Positions 54,794 through 64,000 of a stretch of DNA of 64,000 nt are shown one piece after another. Both the position numbers and the translations under genes were made by a program. How positions within the stretch are numbered: the stretch's first letter is position 1; the number at the start of each line of letters is the position of its first letter. Below the pieces are notes generated by a model. That model saw only the letters and a program-made list of their open reading frames with translations, ran no database searches and was not told the origin of the DNA. The stretch covers positions 107,581,066-107,645,065 of the forward strand of contig NC_081185.1 of assembly GCF_029867415.1 (NCBI RefSeq), in the 5' to 3' direction. The DNA comes from Vicia villosa. Lineage: Eukaryota > Streptophyta > Magnoliopsida > Fabales > Fabaceae.

Positions 54794-57700
54794 ATAGTGG
54801 TATCAGAGCAGGTCGGTCCGTCCAGCCAGTTGTTGAGTCAGTTGAGTTGCACGACAGTGTATACTGTCGGTGTTTTATCCCTTGGTACACGACATGTGAG
54901 TGAATCATTGTCGATACTTGTTTGTTTTGTTGCGGGTGTTGGATTGAAACAAGTGGGGGAGAAGCTTGGCTTCTCGGTTATGTTTCAGTTGTAAGATGAT
55001 TGATTCAGTAGGCTGTTGTTGGCAACAGTGCAAGCGTTGTTGGAGTTTGTTGTTTCCCGAATTGAAGGTGACTCGGAATTAAGGTTTGACTGGTAATTAA
55101 GTTGGAACATCTTGAAGGAAGATGATTAGAGGTATTTGGTGATTAATTGTAGCAGAGGAAAATTAGAAAGTTGCGATGTGTCAGCTCTGATGGTGTGCTG
55201 CGAAGTTGTCAGTTGAGTAGCCTTACGTCTCGGAAGAGGTTCAGCTATAAGTTTGCAAAGAGGATTGAGGTCGTAATGTTTCAGAAATCGCACTTCGGCG
55301 ATGGGATGTGTTGCTCAAGTTATAAGAATGTTTGGAGGTGAAGAGATGTGATAAGGAGCTGTTTGGAATGTGATCGAGTTAAAGAGAATGAGTTTTGGGA
55401 TGAGATTTTCGTAAGCAAAACGCAGGAAAATTGCTGAATAGCTGCAGAACTTCGAAAATTCATAACTAGAGTTCTGGACATCCGATTTGAGTTCCGTTTG
55501 AAGCGTCGGAAAGCTAACGAGATGAAATTTGTTATAAAAATGGTTGCAGCAGCTGTAACATAATTAATTGTGACAGGATGACGTTGGAAATAGGTGAAGT
55601 TGCGGTAACTCTTGTTCTTAGAATTAGACTTGTTTATTGGTACTGCACGGGATGTCAGTGTCAGTGTTGAACGGATTTAAAGAATAATTAGAAGGTTTGT
55701 TGAGGAGTAATTTTAAGAATTGAATTTACCAATTGAGAATGTTTTGGATATATCGTATAGAGTGTCGCTGCATGATGTCGGTGTTGGATTTTCGGACAAC
55801 GATTGGAAAATTCATATCTTGAGTTCCGAGTGTCGGATTAACGTGCCGTTTGAACCTATGAAGAGGAGAGATTATGTTCTACATTATGGGAGAGTTATAA
55901 ATACAGTAGAGGTGATCCTATGAGAAGATATTCTGAATTCAGTTAAGGAAGCGTGAAATTTGTTGAATAGGAATGCCTACTACCGTGATTATTCGAAACA
56001 AAGTTGAGTAAGACATGTTGTTGATGAATAAGTCAATGAGATATTCGGTAATAAAGAGGATTTGAGTACCGATGGATTTTAGTGAGGATTGAATTAGTAG
56101 CAAAGATGGAATAAACTTTAGAACTCTTGGAATAGTATTTGTGATGGCAAAGTGACGATAAGTATAAAGGAAGAATTTTAGAGGATTTCTGACACCTATT
56201 GAATGTGAGGAAGACTTGTTAAGATTTCGAGTGGAATGATATTGGGATGTGAAGGACGTCACAGGATTGGGAGTAAAACCACGAGTTATGAATGTTGTCG
56301 CGATCTTTTTCTAAAATGAGGATTTTGGATTTGGGAAGGAATGAATAGTAATGTACGAGTACATTAGTGATTAGGGAGTTTGGAAGTACTTAACCAGTGT
56401 GCGAGTTGTAAATACTCAAAGTGAATAATTGGATTATGACGATGTTAATGAGTTTGAGTGCAAACCCGGAAAGGACACTGTTATGTAGTAACGACGGTTT
56501 ATGCTTAAATATGATTTTTAACTATCTATTGACAAATTGAGGACTTGACCACCCTTAATCTCTTGTTGGTAGTAGACGGAAATCATATAAATGAGATGAA
56601 CTTGTTTTGTTACCTTAATGGTATAAGATGTGATGAATACTAAGCCGTGAGAATAATCACTCACTATGTTGTGTGGACTTATGAAGAGGTGAATATGGAA
56701 GAGTGCGACATGATGGGCAAATGACTTAAGACGGATGATCAGAGTCGCGCAGCGAAAGTACGATGTGGAGTAGTGTTATGAGTACTACTTATGGGAAGTA
56801 AGGAATTAATATGTCTGAAGCCTACATAGAGAATATGTATTGATCTATATGTTGGATTTAGAATCCAGTGGATGTAAGGATGTCGTGTCGGAGAATTATA
56901 AACCTTTCGAATAATTGTTGAGACGACGAATGTGTTATTATGGTTGTACGTGGTTAACAAGTATGTATTTGGCAAAGTTAAGATGACGAGTTGATACTAT
57001 ATGATGCTATAATAATTTTGTTTCGTTGTTAAGGTGGTATTGTAGATTCCAGATATAATGAGGAATTATACTTTATGAAGGACGAAGTTGATTTGATTCT
57101 TAGTAGAGAGCGTGACTCAGTTTGAGCTATTTTGTAAACGACAGTATATTGATGCTAATGAGTGTGACTATAATTACTTGTGTGTATACTCGTTCTGATG
57201 GTTGGAATGTTTTAATAGATGTAGTAACTCAGGAATCTGTTTTTGAGTACGAGTAAGTATTACCGAGTGGTAAATTGGTACCATGAATGATGGAGAATGA
57301 TTCTTGAAACGAATGAGTAAAGAGAGTCGGAATCAGGTAAAACTCAGAAATCTATTTGGTATGGATGATTGTGATGAGTAGTCAGAGTAGTGCGGAAAAA
57401 GCGGAATGTAGCGTGTTGGATAATTACTGGTGTGACTTAAGAGGAGTCAGATAATTGGAATTCAATAGTATGAGAATATGAGTATTGAGTTTCTTGAAGG
57501 AAGCGGTTGGTGAAAAGTGTAAGTATTACCTTATCGCTCAGATGGAAAGCGTGTCTAAGGTTGGTATGTTTGGTAGAAGGGATCCATTACTGTATTGTTG
57601 ATCAAGTGTGATCATACTATAAATTGTGTAATTGTATTACTCGTTTGTTGAGCGTATTGTATAGGTTGTACCTCAATGTTCTGTTGTTGTTAATCTTTTG

Positions 57701-57922
57701 GAGATAAAGCGAGTGGTATACTTTTGGATAGTCAAATGCGACGTAAGAACTGAGATTTGAATGTATGAAACATGTTTCCTGTAGGTTATGTCAGATGGAT
57801 TTTTGAGGATTGACTGATGGTAATGTTGATTAGGAGCTGGAGAGTCAAGTGAAGGACTCTTATACGAGCTGGTTACTTGAGGTATGTTTTCGAGGACGAA
57901 AACTCTTTTAGTGGGGGAGAGT
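54794..57922 (+). mobile_element. LARD internal region 2
   Basis: 3129 bp and, as far as can be seen, identical to internal region 1 including PBS (54,798-54,809), module (55,453-55,515) and polypurine tract (57,913-57,922). Confidence 0.85.
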
Positions 57923-60105
57923 TGTAACACCCCATATTTTCTAATTTTAATTTAATCGGAAATTAAATTATTATTTGGAATTATTCGGTATTTTGGTGGA
58001 ATTATTTAGAAAGAATTATGAGATGAGCTATTGGGCCAAGTGTGGTGTTAGTAAAGAGGGGGTGCTATGTTAGTAAAGCCCTTTACTAATTAAAATCTAT
58101 TTTTCATAAAAATAAGGAATTGAGGAAAAAAGGAAAATAGATGTGGAAGAGGAGCAGAAGAGTAGAAGTGCTGATACGTGAAAGAGGAACAGAAGAGGAA
58201 GAGGGCTAATCAAGATCCTTGGCTAAGGTAAGGGGGGACTCTTCCGGTTAATATCTTTTATCGTATCATAGATAATAGGACTGATTTAGATGCATTGTTT
58301 GTGTCAATTGGTTATATGATGGATTGGGGTTTTGGGATGATTTTGAGGGGAATTGTATGATTTGATGAATTTTATGATTATATGATTGTTATGATGATTA
58401 AATGATCCTCTTTGTGTGTTATATTTGTGTTATAACATGTATGTGGCTGATATGGTGGTATTTGAGGTTCATAACATAACTTGGTTTGGTTTTGGGGATT
58501 TTGGGGTAAATCCCGTAATGCTGTCAAATGCGATGAAAGCTCTGACTTTTGCCAGTTCGCGCCGCGAAGGTAGGTGCGCGCCGCGAAGGCGTACTTGTTT
58601 TCTCGCATCGCACCGCGTGCATAGGTTGGCGCCGCGAACGTGTTTGTATGCTTCAGGTCGCGCCGCGAACTTTGGTTGCGCCGCGTGCTGTAGCGATAAC
58701 TGTTTTCTTGTAAAAAGTTAAAGATGTGTAACTTTTAAACCGTAAGTTCGTTTTAGACGCCGTTTTGGACGTTGTTCCTTAAATTGAATGTTCTACCATA
58801 TGAAATGAATAAAACAATAACAACTTGATTTTATTTTAAAAAGTATCATTTTCTTCAAATGTGGTTTATTCTGGTTTTGCATAGCTGATGAGGTGCAATG
58901 GTTATTGTGTGCATAATTGAATATGTGCAATGATGTATGTTGTGATAATGTGGTTGCTTCTGTTAATTGTGCAAATGGGTGTTGTTCATGGTAAATATGG
59001 TTATCATGTGTTTTGAGGAATGATGAGGTAAATACTCTGTCGTTGATGAGTTGCTTTGTTGTACTTGGTACACGATTGTGAGGGGTGTTATTGTTGTTGC
59101 ACTGTTTAATGAATGATTTACCTGTTATGATGTTGTGGTTGTAATTGGTGTTAGTTATACATATATTGTTGATGTAAAATATGTATTTTATTGTGGTTGA
59201 GAAATAGCATAACTGTGTATGGCTATTGATTATTGTGGTGGTTGATGATTATGACATTTGGTTGATTTATGTGGGTGATAAGCATGTTATGGTTGATACA
59301 TGCATTCATAATCATTATGTGGCTGATCCTTGACGATGGTGGATCAGTGGTAGCTAATTCCCATTGTGTGGAATTAGTGAGTGGGTGTTGCCGTATCCTT
59401 GACGATGGTGGATCGGTGAGATGGGTTATCCCAGATTTGGTACCACATGCATATAGTTGCATTTGCATTAGGTTACTTGTGTTATTATAACATGAATGGA
59501 AGATTGTCCAATGTTATAATATGTGATGATTGTGTAATGGTTATGATTTGTTTGGATGAATTATGGTGTTGTCTCTTGGTAATGTATTCTATTTGTTGTT
59601 GTGTGTTGATGAGTACTTCCTGACAATCTGAATATAATGAAATTGGATGAATAATGTGACTATGATGTGTTATTGTTTATGATTCGATAACATTTGTTAA
59701 TTGTGAATGAGACTCACCCTTACTGTTGATATTTTCAGATTGAGGATAGCGGCTTTTGGCTCGGTGAGGATTAGCTTATGAGTCAGTTTGTTTAGTATAG
59801 CGTCGGTGTCATGCTCTGATATTGTAACACTGGGGGAAACGCTAGTTTAGAGTTGATGATGATACTCCATTTTGTTGTTATCGGAGTAAATTTGTGAGAG
59901 ACTTCATAAATGATGTTATGCTTATCCGTTGATTGATGTTCCGCTGTGTAGAAACATGTTTATGTATTATGATGAATTGTTCCTTAGTGAAAGCATGACA
60001 ATGAATTTATGATAATTTGTTTTAAATTGAATTGTGGCACCCTTGTTTTCATGTTTTACTCTGAATTATTTTATTAATTTCCGTGGGGTTTAGAAGGGTG
60101 TTACA
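57923..60105 (+). repeat. LTR3 (3' LTR) of the tandem LARD
   Basis: 2183 bp, followed by TSD AAGAT. Private bases at about 59,777 (GCTTATGAG) and in GAGACTTCATAAATG near 59,900. Confidence 0.93.
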
Positions 60106-61735
60106 AAGATGACGACATAGAATCTAAAGTAAAATTATGGGAATCGTCTTTGATCAAGTATGATTTATGAGGAGATTTAAGTATGAACGCTATGAAACAA
60201 TACATGATGAAGTTCTGGAATTTTGTGCAATTATCAAACATGCTCTATAATGAATAAGATTACTTCATCCTGAAATTTCACTCGTTTAAAGACAAAGACA
60301 ATGTGTTGGTGAAAGTTCCTTACACTATACACAACATGCCAATGTTGCGGAAATAATGGAAGTTGGACTTCAGCTTAAAGAGAGATATGCTTAAGACTCT
60401 ACCTATCTGGGTGAAACTACCCCAATTACCGTTGCACCTATGGGGGAAAAAAGCCTAAGCAAGATAGGAAGAGCATTAGGGAAACCTTTGGTCACTGATG
60501 AATGTCCGCCGAACAAACTCAGAGTGTCCTATGCTTGGGTCTTGGTAGAGGTAGATTTCACTCAAGAGTTAGCCAAAGATATCACCTAAAGGATAATGAA
60601 GGTCAACAAAAGAAGCAACCAGTTGAGTATGAATAAAAGTCTCTATTTTGTGAGAAATGCCAAAAAGGAGGTCATTAATTTGTGAAAATGCCACAAAAGA
60701 AAAACACTAAACAATGGAAACCTAAACCTACCCAACCAGAAGTGAAACATGTGTTAAGCATCCCATCAAAACTGAGCAATAATACATCAATGGAAGATGG
60801 AAATTAAGAATGGACAAAGGTGAACAAGAACTAGAGGAACAAGGGCAAAGGAATTATGGGTGAGAGTTCAACTACACATGTCCCATGTCAAAATGGTTTT
60901 GAGCCACTAAGGATTTTAAGTGATCCCTTAGTGCTTCAAGATAAAGCTCCATGATAATATCATGGAATGTGAGAGGGCTCAATAAATCAGGTAAGATTAA
61001 AGAGATTAGCTCCCTACTCCCAAGTCTTAAACCTAAGATAGTTTTGATAATTTAAACTAGAGTTAAGAGTGCAAAAGCTAAAAATGTAAGAGCTAAATTG
61101 AACCTTAGGACAATTTACATAGACAACTACTCCAAGAATGATAATGGCACCAAACAATGGAAAACTAAACCTACCCAACCATAAGTGAAACACGTGGTAA
61201 GCACTCCATCAAAATTGAGTAATAATACATCAAAGGAATAGGGAAGTGAAGAATGGACAAAGGTGAACAATAATTGGTTGGATAAGGGCAAAGGAATTTT
61301 GGATGAGAGTTCAACTACAAAGGTCCCATGTCAAAATGATTTTGAGCCACTAAAGATTCTGAGTCAAACCTTTGTGCTTCAAGATAAAGCACCATGATAA
61401 TATCATGGAATGTGAGGGGGCTCAATAAATCAGGTAAGACTAGCGAGATTAGCTCCCGACTCATAAGTTTTAAACCTAAGATAATTGTGTTAATTGAAAT
61501 TAGAGTTAAGAGTGCAAAAGCTAAAAGTGTAAGAGATAAATTTAACCTCAAGGGACATGGAAAACTGCTCCAAGCATGATAAATTAAATATGTGGTTAGC
61601 ATTTATCAAATGAAGCATTGTGGAATTTATGACCTAAGTGGTATTGAACTAGTTTACTGCTATATATTCCCTAAAAAACTTGAGAAAAGAAGAGGGTTAT
61701 GGAGAGACATTGAAAAACTGCACCAACATCAACAG
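60106..61735 (+). pseudogene. LINE ORF1/ORF2 start, continued after the LARD
   Basis: It continues ORF1 with a DUF4283-type domain (LPIWVKLPQLPLHLWGKKSLSKIGRALGKPLVTDEC, NKLRVSYAWVLVEVD) and a degenerate zinc-knuckle region. It then begins ORF2 with the endonuclease motif MIISWNVRGLNKSGK twice, because of an internal duplication. It breaks off after KRRGLWRDIEKLHQHQQ near 61,735. Multiple stops; dead. Confidence 0.78.
60711..61560 (+). repeat. 443-bp tandem duplication in the LINE
   Basis: ACAATGGAAA(C/A)CTAAACCTAC at 60,711 recurs at 61,154. The two units then run parallel through the ORF2 start to GCAAAAGCTAAAA(A/G)TGTAAGAG. The units have visibly diverged, so the duplication is old. Confidence 0.85.
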
Positions 61736-62173
61736 GTAGGGTTGGCAATGGGTAGGGTCGGGTGCAGGTTTGACACTACCCAAACCCGCACCCAAAATCA
61801 CCACCCAAATACGAACCCAAACCCAAAGGCTATTTAGGTGGCAAAATAACACCCACGTCCACACCCGTTGGGTTCGGTTTTTTCCACACGAACTCGAACC
61901 CGCAGCAATACACATAAAATACAACAGCAACATTGAAATTTTCCATCAATTTTCCTACAACTTTCCAACAACAACATTACAATTTTCCATCAATTTTACT
62001 ACAACTTTCCAACATCAACATTACAATTTTCCATCAACATTGAAATTTAAATTAAAGTCTACAACTTTCCATCAAGTTTGGTAACACCTATATATATATA
62101 TATATATGGGCACTTATGTAATTTCAGATCTAAGCGGGTGTGGTTTCGGGTGCAGGTTTCACACTACCCAAAC
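61736..62173. repeat. hAT/MITE-like repeat with GGGTGCAGGTTT words
   Basis: It starts with GTTGGCAATGGGTAGGG and a hairpin formed by GGGTGCAGGTTTG and CAAACCCGCACCC. The phrase CGGGTGCAGGTTT recurs near 62,138. A (TA)n run lies at 62,090-62,107. The class is uncertain. Confidence 0.4.
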
Positions 62174-62420
62174 CTGTAACACCCCGATATCCGCTACACG
62201 CATCAACCGTGTCGGCCAACCAAACATGTCACCAGCTTAATCAATACTCCCCCTAGGCCCGCTTACCGGCTGCCTAGGAAATATTATTTTTGCCTCCCGT
62301 AGGAATCGAACCACGTACCTAGGGGTTAAGTACGTATTCATAACGAATCCTTGAAGGACTTTAGGGATCTATAGGCACCAAAGATAGATGGCTATGGTGC
62401 TAAATTCTTTAAAGCAACTT
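62174..62420 (+). repeat. Possible LTR start fragment
   Basis: TGTAACACCCCGATATCCGC is a common start of chromovirus-type LTRs. It is joined in the middle of the preceding repeat and followed by unclassified sequence; no matching end is in the window. Confidence 0.35.
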
Positions 62421-62955
62421 AGAATACAGTGAAATAATTAGCATGCAGAGATTATTCATGTGGGGAGGAGGGGATGGTTCTATGAAGACAAAGCTGAACT
62501 TGTTTTTTCTCTTTATGGTTGTTGTACAGGTGTATAATGCTTTTACTACCTAGCTTGGCATGAAGGAGGTGGTTCCTGTAGAGTCACTGAACTTTTGTCT
62601 ACAAGAGGTTCGATTAGGGCTAGATGGTTTAGTTAGCATTCATTTTTATGGCTGGTGGTCTACAGGTTAGCAGGGATTTTTAGGAATGATGTTGTTTTCA
62701 AACGCAAGCAATGAATTATGGAGGAAATCTTAGGTTTAATCAAAATCTTGTCTTGGGATTGGCTTAATATTTCTTTTAAGGGTATATTTAGCTTAGAGTG
62801 GGAGGTGTGCAACTGTAATCCTTTGTGTTAATTTTCCCAATTGTAATTGTGTTTTGGTTGGTGGATTTTGTATGGTCTTTTGGCCTTGTTCTTTGGGCTT
62901 AGCAACCCCTTGTGTTTTTTAATCTCAATTGCTTATTAAAAATGATAAAATATAA
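62420..62955 (+). pseudogene. LINE 3' end relic
   Basis: Frames read RLAGIFRNDVVFKRKQ, a stop, and IMEEILGLIKILSWDWL, the pattern near the C-terminus of plant LINE ORF2. A T/G-rich 3' tail follows, ending AATTGCTTATTAAAAATGATAAAA. It may be the far end of the LINE whose 5' part lies at 46.8-61.7 kb. Confidence 0.6.
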
Positions 62956-63302
62956 TTAAGGTTGTTCGCAGGCCAGTTTAGTTCGGGTTCGAGATAAACT
63001 GATATTCAAATCGATCAAAATGATATGAATTAGTTTTGATTGGATTTGTACATTTTTGCAATAAAGGCGAAATCAAACCAAACTGAGAAACAACTGGATA
63101 GTTTGAGTTGGATTGATTAGATACATTAAAATAAATGTGCAAAAATATATTTAAAAAATAAATAAGTTAAATATTCTATAGTATTATAAAATTCCTTTTT
63201 TTTCTGTTTCTTCATATAGGTTGTGAGTGACACAAATGTCGTTTAATTTTTTTCTTATCAAATTTGAGTACCTTCTATTAGTTTTCATGATAACTATTGG
63301 GA

Positions 63303-63324
63303 AACCCGTGCGTCTGCACGAGTT
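63303..63324. repeat. GC-rich hairpin in AT-rich DNA
   Basis: AACCCGTGC, loop GTCT, GCACGAGTT pair with one mismatch. It resembles the stem of the Helitron terminus at 39,237 but no CTRR end follows on either strand. Confidence 0.5.
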
Positions 63325-63874
63325 TTGGTATAGACCGCGGATATGTCACCAGTTTAGTTTTGAAATTCAAATAAAATAGAAAATATTCTAATTTAATTAT
63401 AAAATAGGAAAAATAAAAAAAGTAATTAAAAATAAATATATAAGTTAATTAAAAATAAATATTTAAATGAAAGACATATTTTTAAAATAAAAACAAAATT
63501 GTATCAATTTTCCAATTTCTAAAGAAAGACACTTCCATAATATATATTTCAATTATTCATGTATTGTCTTTAAAATTATTGTATTTTAAATTAAAAATAA
63601 TTACAAAATAAAAATATTAGATACATAAATAATTAAAAAATAACACATTTTTATCGTGTTTGAATTCATACATTATTTTAAATATATTTATTTTTATTTT
63701 ATTTAATTGTACAAAAAATGTATTAATCCATGTATTTTATTATTTTTATTTTTATGAGAATGCTTCCACTCCAATATATGATATGACACCTGCAAAAAAC
63801 TCTAAACACTAGAAAAGATATAACAGATGTGTATCTAAGCTTGTTGGCCACAACTGCAATTCAGGGTCTATCTT

Positions 63875-63976
63875 TAATGCTAAATGCATATCTCGAATTC
63901 GTAAGGTTAGAAAATCATTTTCCATTAATGCTAAATGCATATCTCGAATCCGTAAAGTTAGAAAATCATTTTCCAT
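63875..63976 (+). repeat. 51-bp direct duplication
   Basis: Units 63,875-63,925 and 63,926-63,976 start TAATGCTAAATGCATATCTC and differ at two bases. Confidence 0.9.
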
Positions 63977-64000
63977 TATATCATTCTAGTACCCATGCAT

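Larger units (their letters stand above)
47299..60105 (+). mobile_element. Tandem non-autonomous LTR retrotransposon (LTR-int-LTR-int-LTR)
   Basis: Three 2183 bp LTRs alternate with two 3129 bp internal regions (period exactly 5312 bp). One pair of 5-bp TSDs AAGAT (47,294-47,298 and 60,106-60,110) flanks the whole. LTRs start TGTAACACCCC and end GGGTGTTACA. The PBS TGGTATCAGAGC (initiator tRNA-Met) and polypurine tract GGGGGAGAG place it among Tekay/Del-like chromovirus relatives. The internal regions have no recognisable gag or pol; the longest frames are about 107 codons, so it is a LARD. Confidence 0.92.
62956..64000. other. AT-rich terminal region
   Basis: No genes. It contains a GC-rich hairpin at 63,303-63,324 and a 51-bp duplication at its end. 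Confidence 0.5.

Noticed and set aside
47754..59490. Repeated small open frames of 60-107 codons in the LARD
   Set aside because: Identical only because the unit is duplicated; no recognised domain, and codon use looks random.

Overview
The window is nuclear DNA of a flowering plant, most likely a legume of the Fabeae/Trifolieae group. The indications are an Ogre-type Ty3/gypsy element with an extra upstream ORF, a tRNA-Arg primer site and a pro/RT intron; a broken vestitone-reductase-like gene (a legume isoflavonoid family); and almost nothing but nested transposons otherwise. No intact host gene is present. The species call is inference.

Region 1-13,970: a chain of nearly identical head-to-head inverted repeats built from a non-autonomous LTR retrotransposon group with a tRNA-Asp primer site. 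Two related LTR families occur, called A (about 1457 bp) and B (1241 bp). The units are joined as four successive palindromes, with loops of 137, about 650, 23 and 6 nt. The internal region carries a stretch that looks like the first 26 nt of tRNA-Asp, the element's own primer tRNA. The LTRs carry three pairs of a CGCTWAGCG box.

Region 13,971-26,040, minus strand: an Ogre-like element with a complete 2.9 kb 5' LTR, PBS, ORF1, gag-protease, a 277 bp intron and RT/RNase H/archaeal-type RNase H. It is cut inside the integrase zinc finger by the LTR-B palindrome.

Region 26,041-34,900: AT-rich DNA, then a Mutator-like element with about 330 bp terminal inverted repeats that holds two exons resembling a plant acyl-CoA thioesterase 2 (Pack-MULE). 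A young Copia element (28,183-33,035, TSD CATTT, 218 bp LTRs with one difference) sits inside it.

Region 34,300-47,300: a four-exon vestitone-reductase-like pseudogene with microsatellites in its promoter and first intron, a Helitron-like 3' terminus behind a tandem-repeat array, a MITE, a LINE relic, a decayed SIRE/Maximus-like Copia element, and a second detached copy of the leader of the reductase gene.

Region 47,299-60,105: one insertion (TSD AAGAT) of LTR-internal-LTR-internal-LTR structure. The three LTRs are each 2183 bp. The middle LTR is a mosaic of the outer two, the expected product of unequal crossing over. It interrupts a LINE whose ORF1 resumes at 60,106. The window ends in LINE 3' remains, small repeats and AT-rich DNA.

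The layout is nested: Copia in Pack-MULE, tandem LARD in LINE, LTR-B palindrome against Ogre. Most junctions can be ordered by TSDs or truncation.
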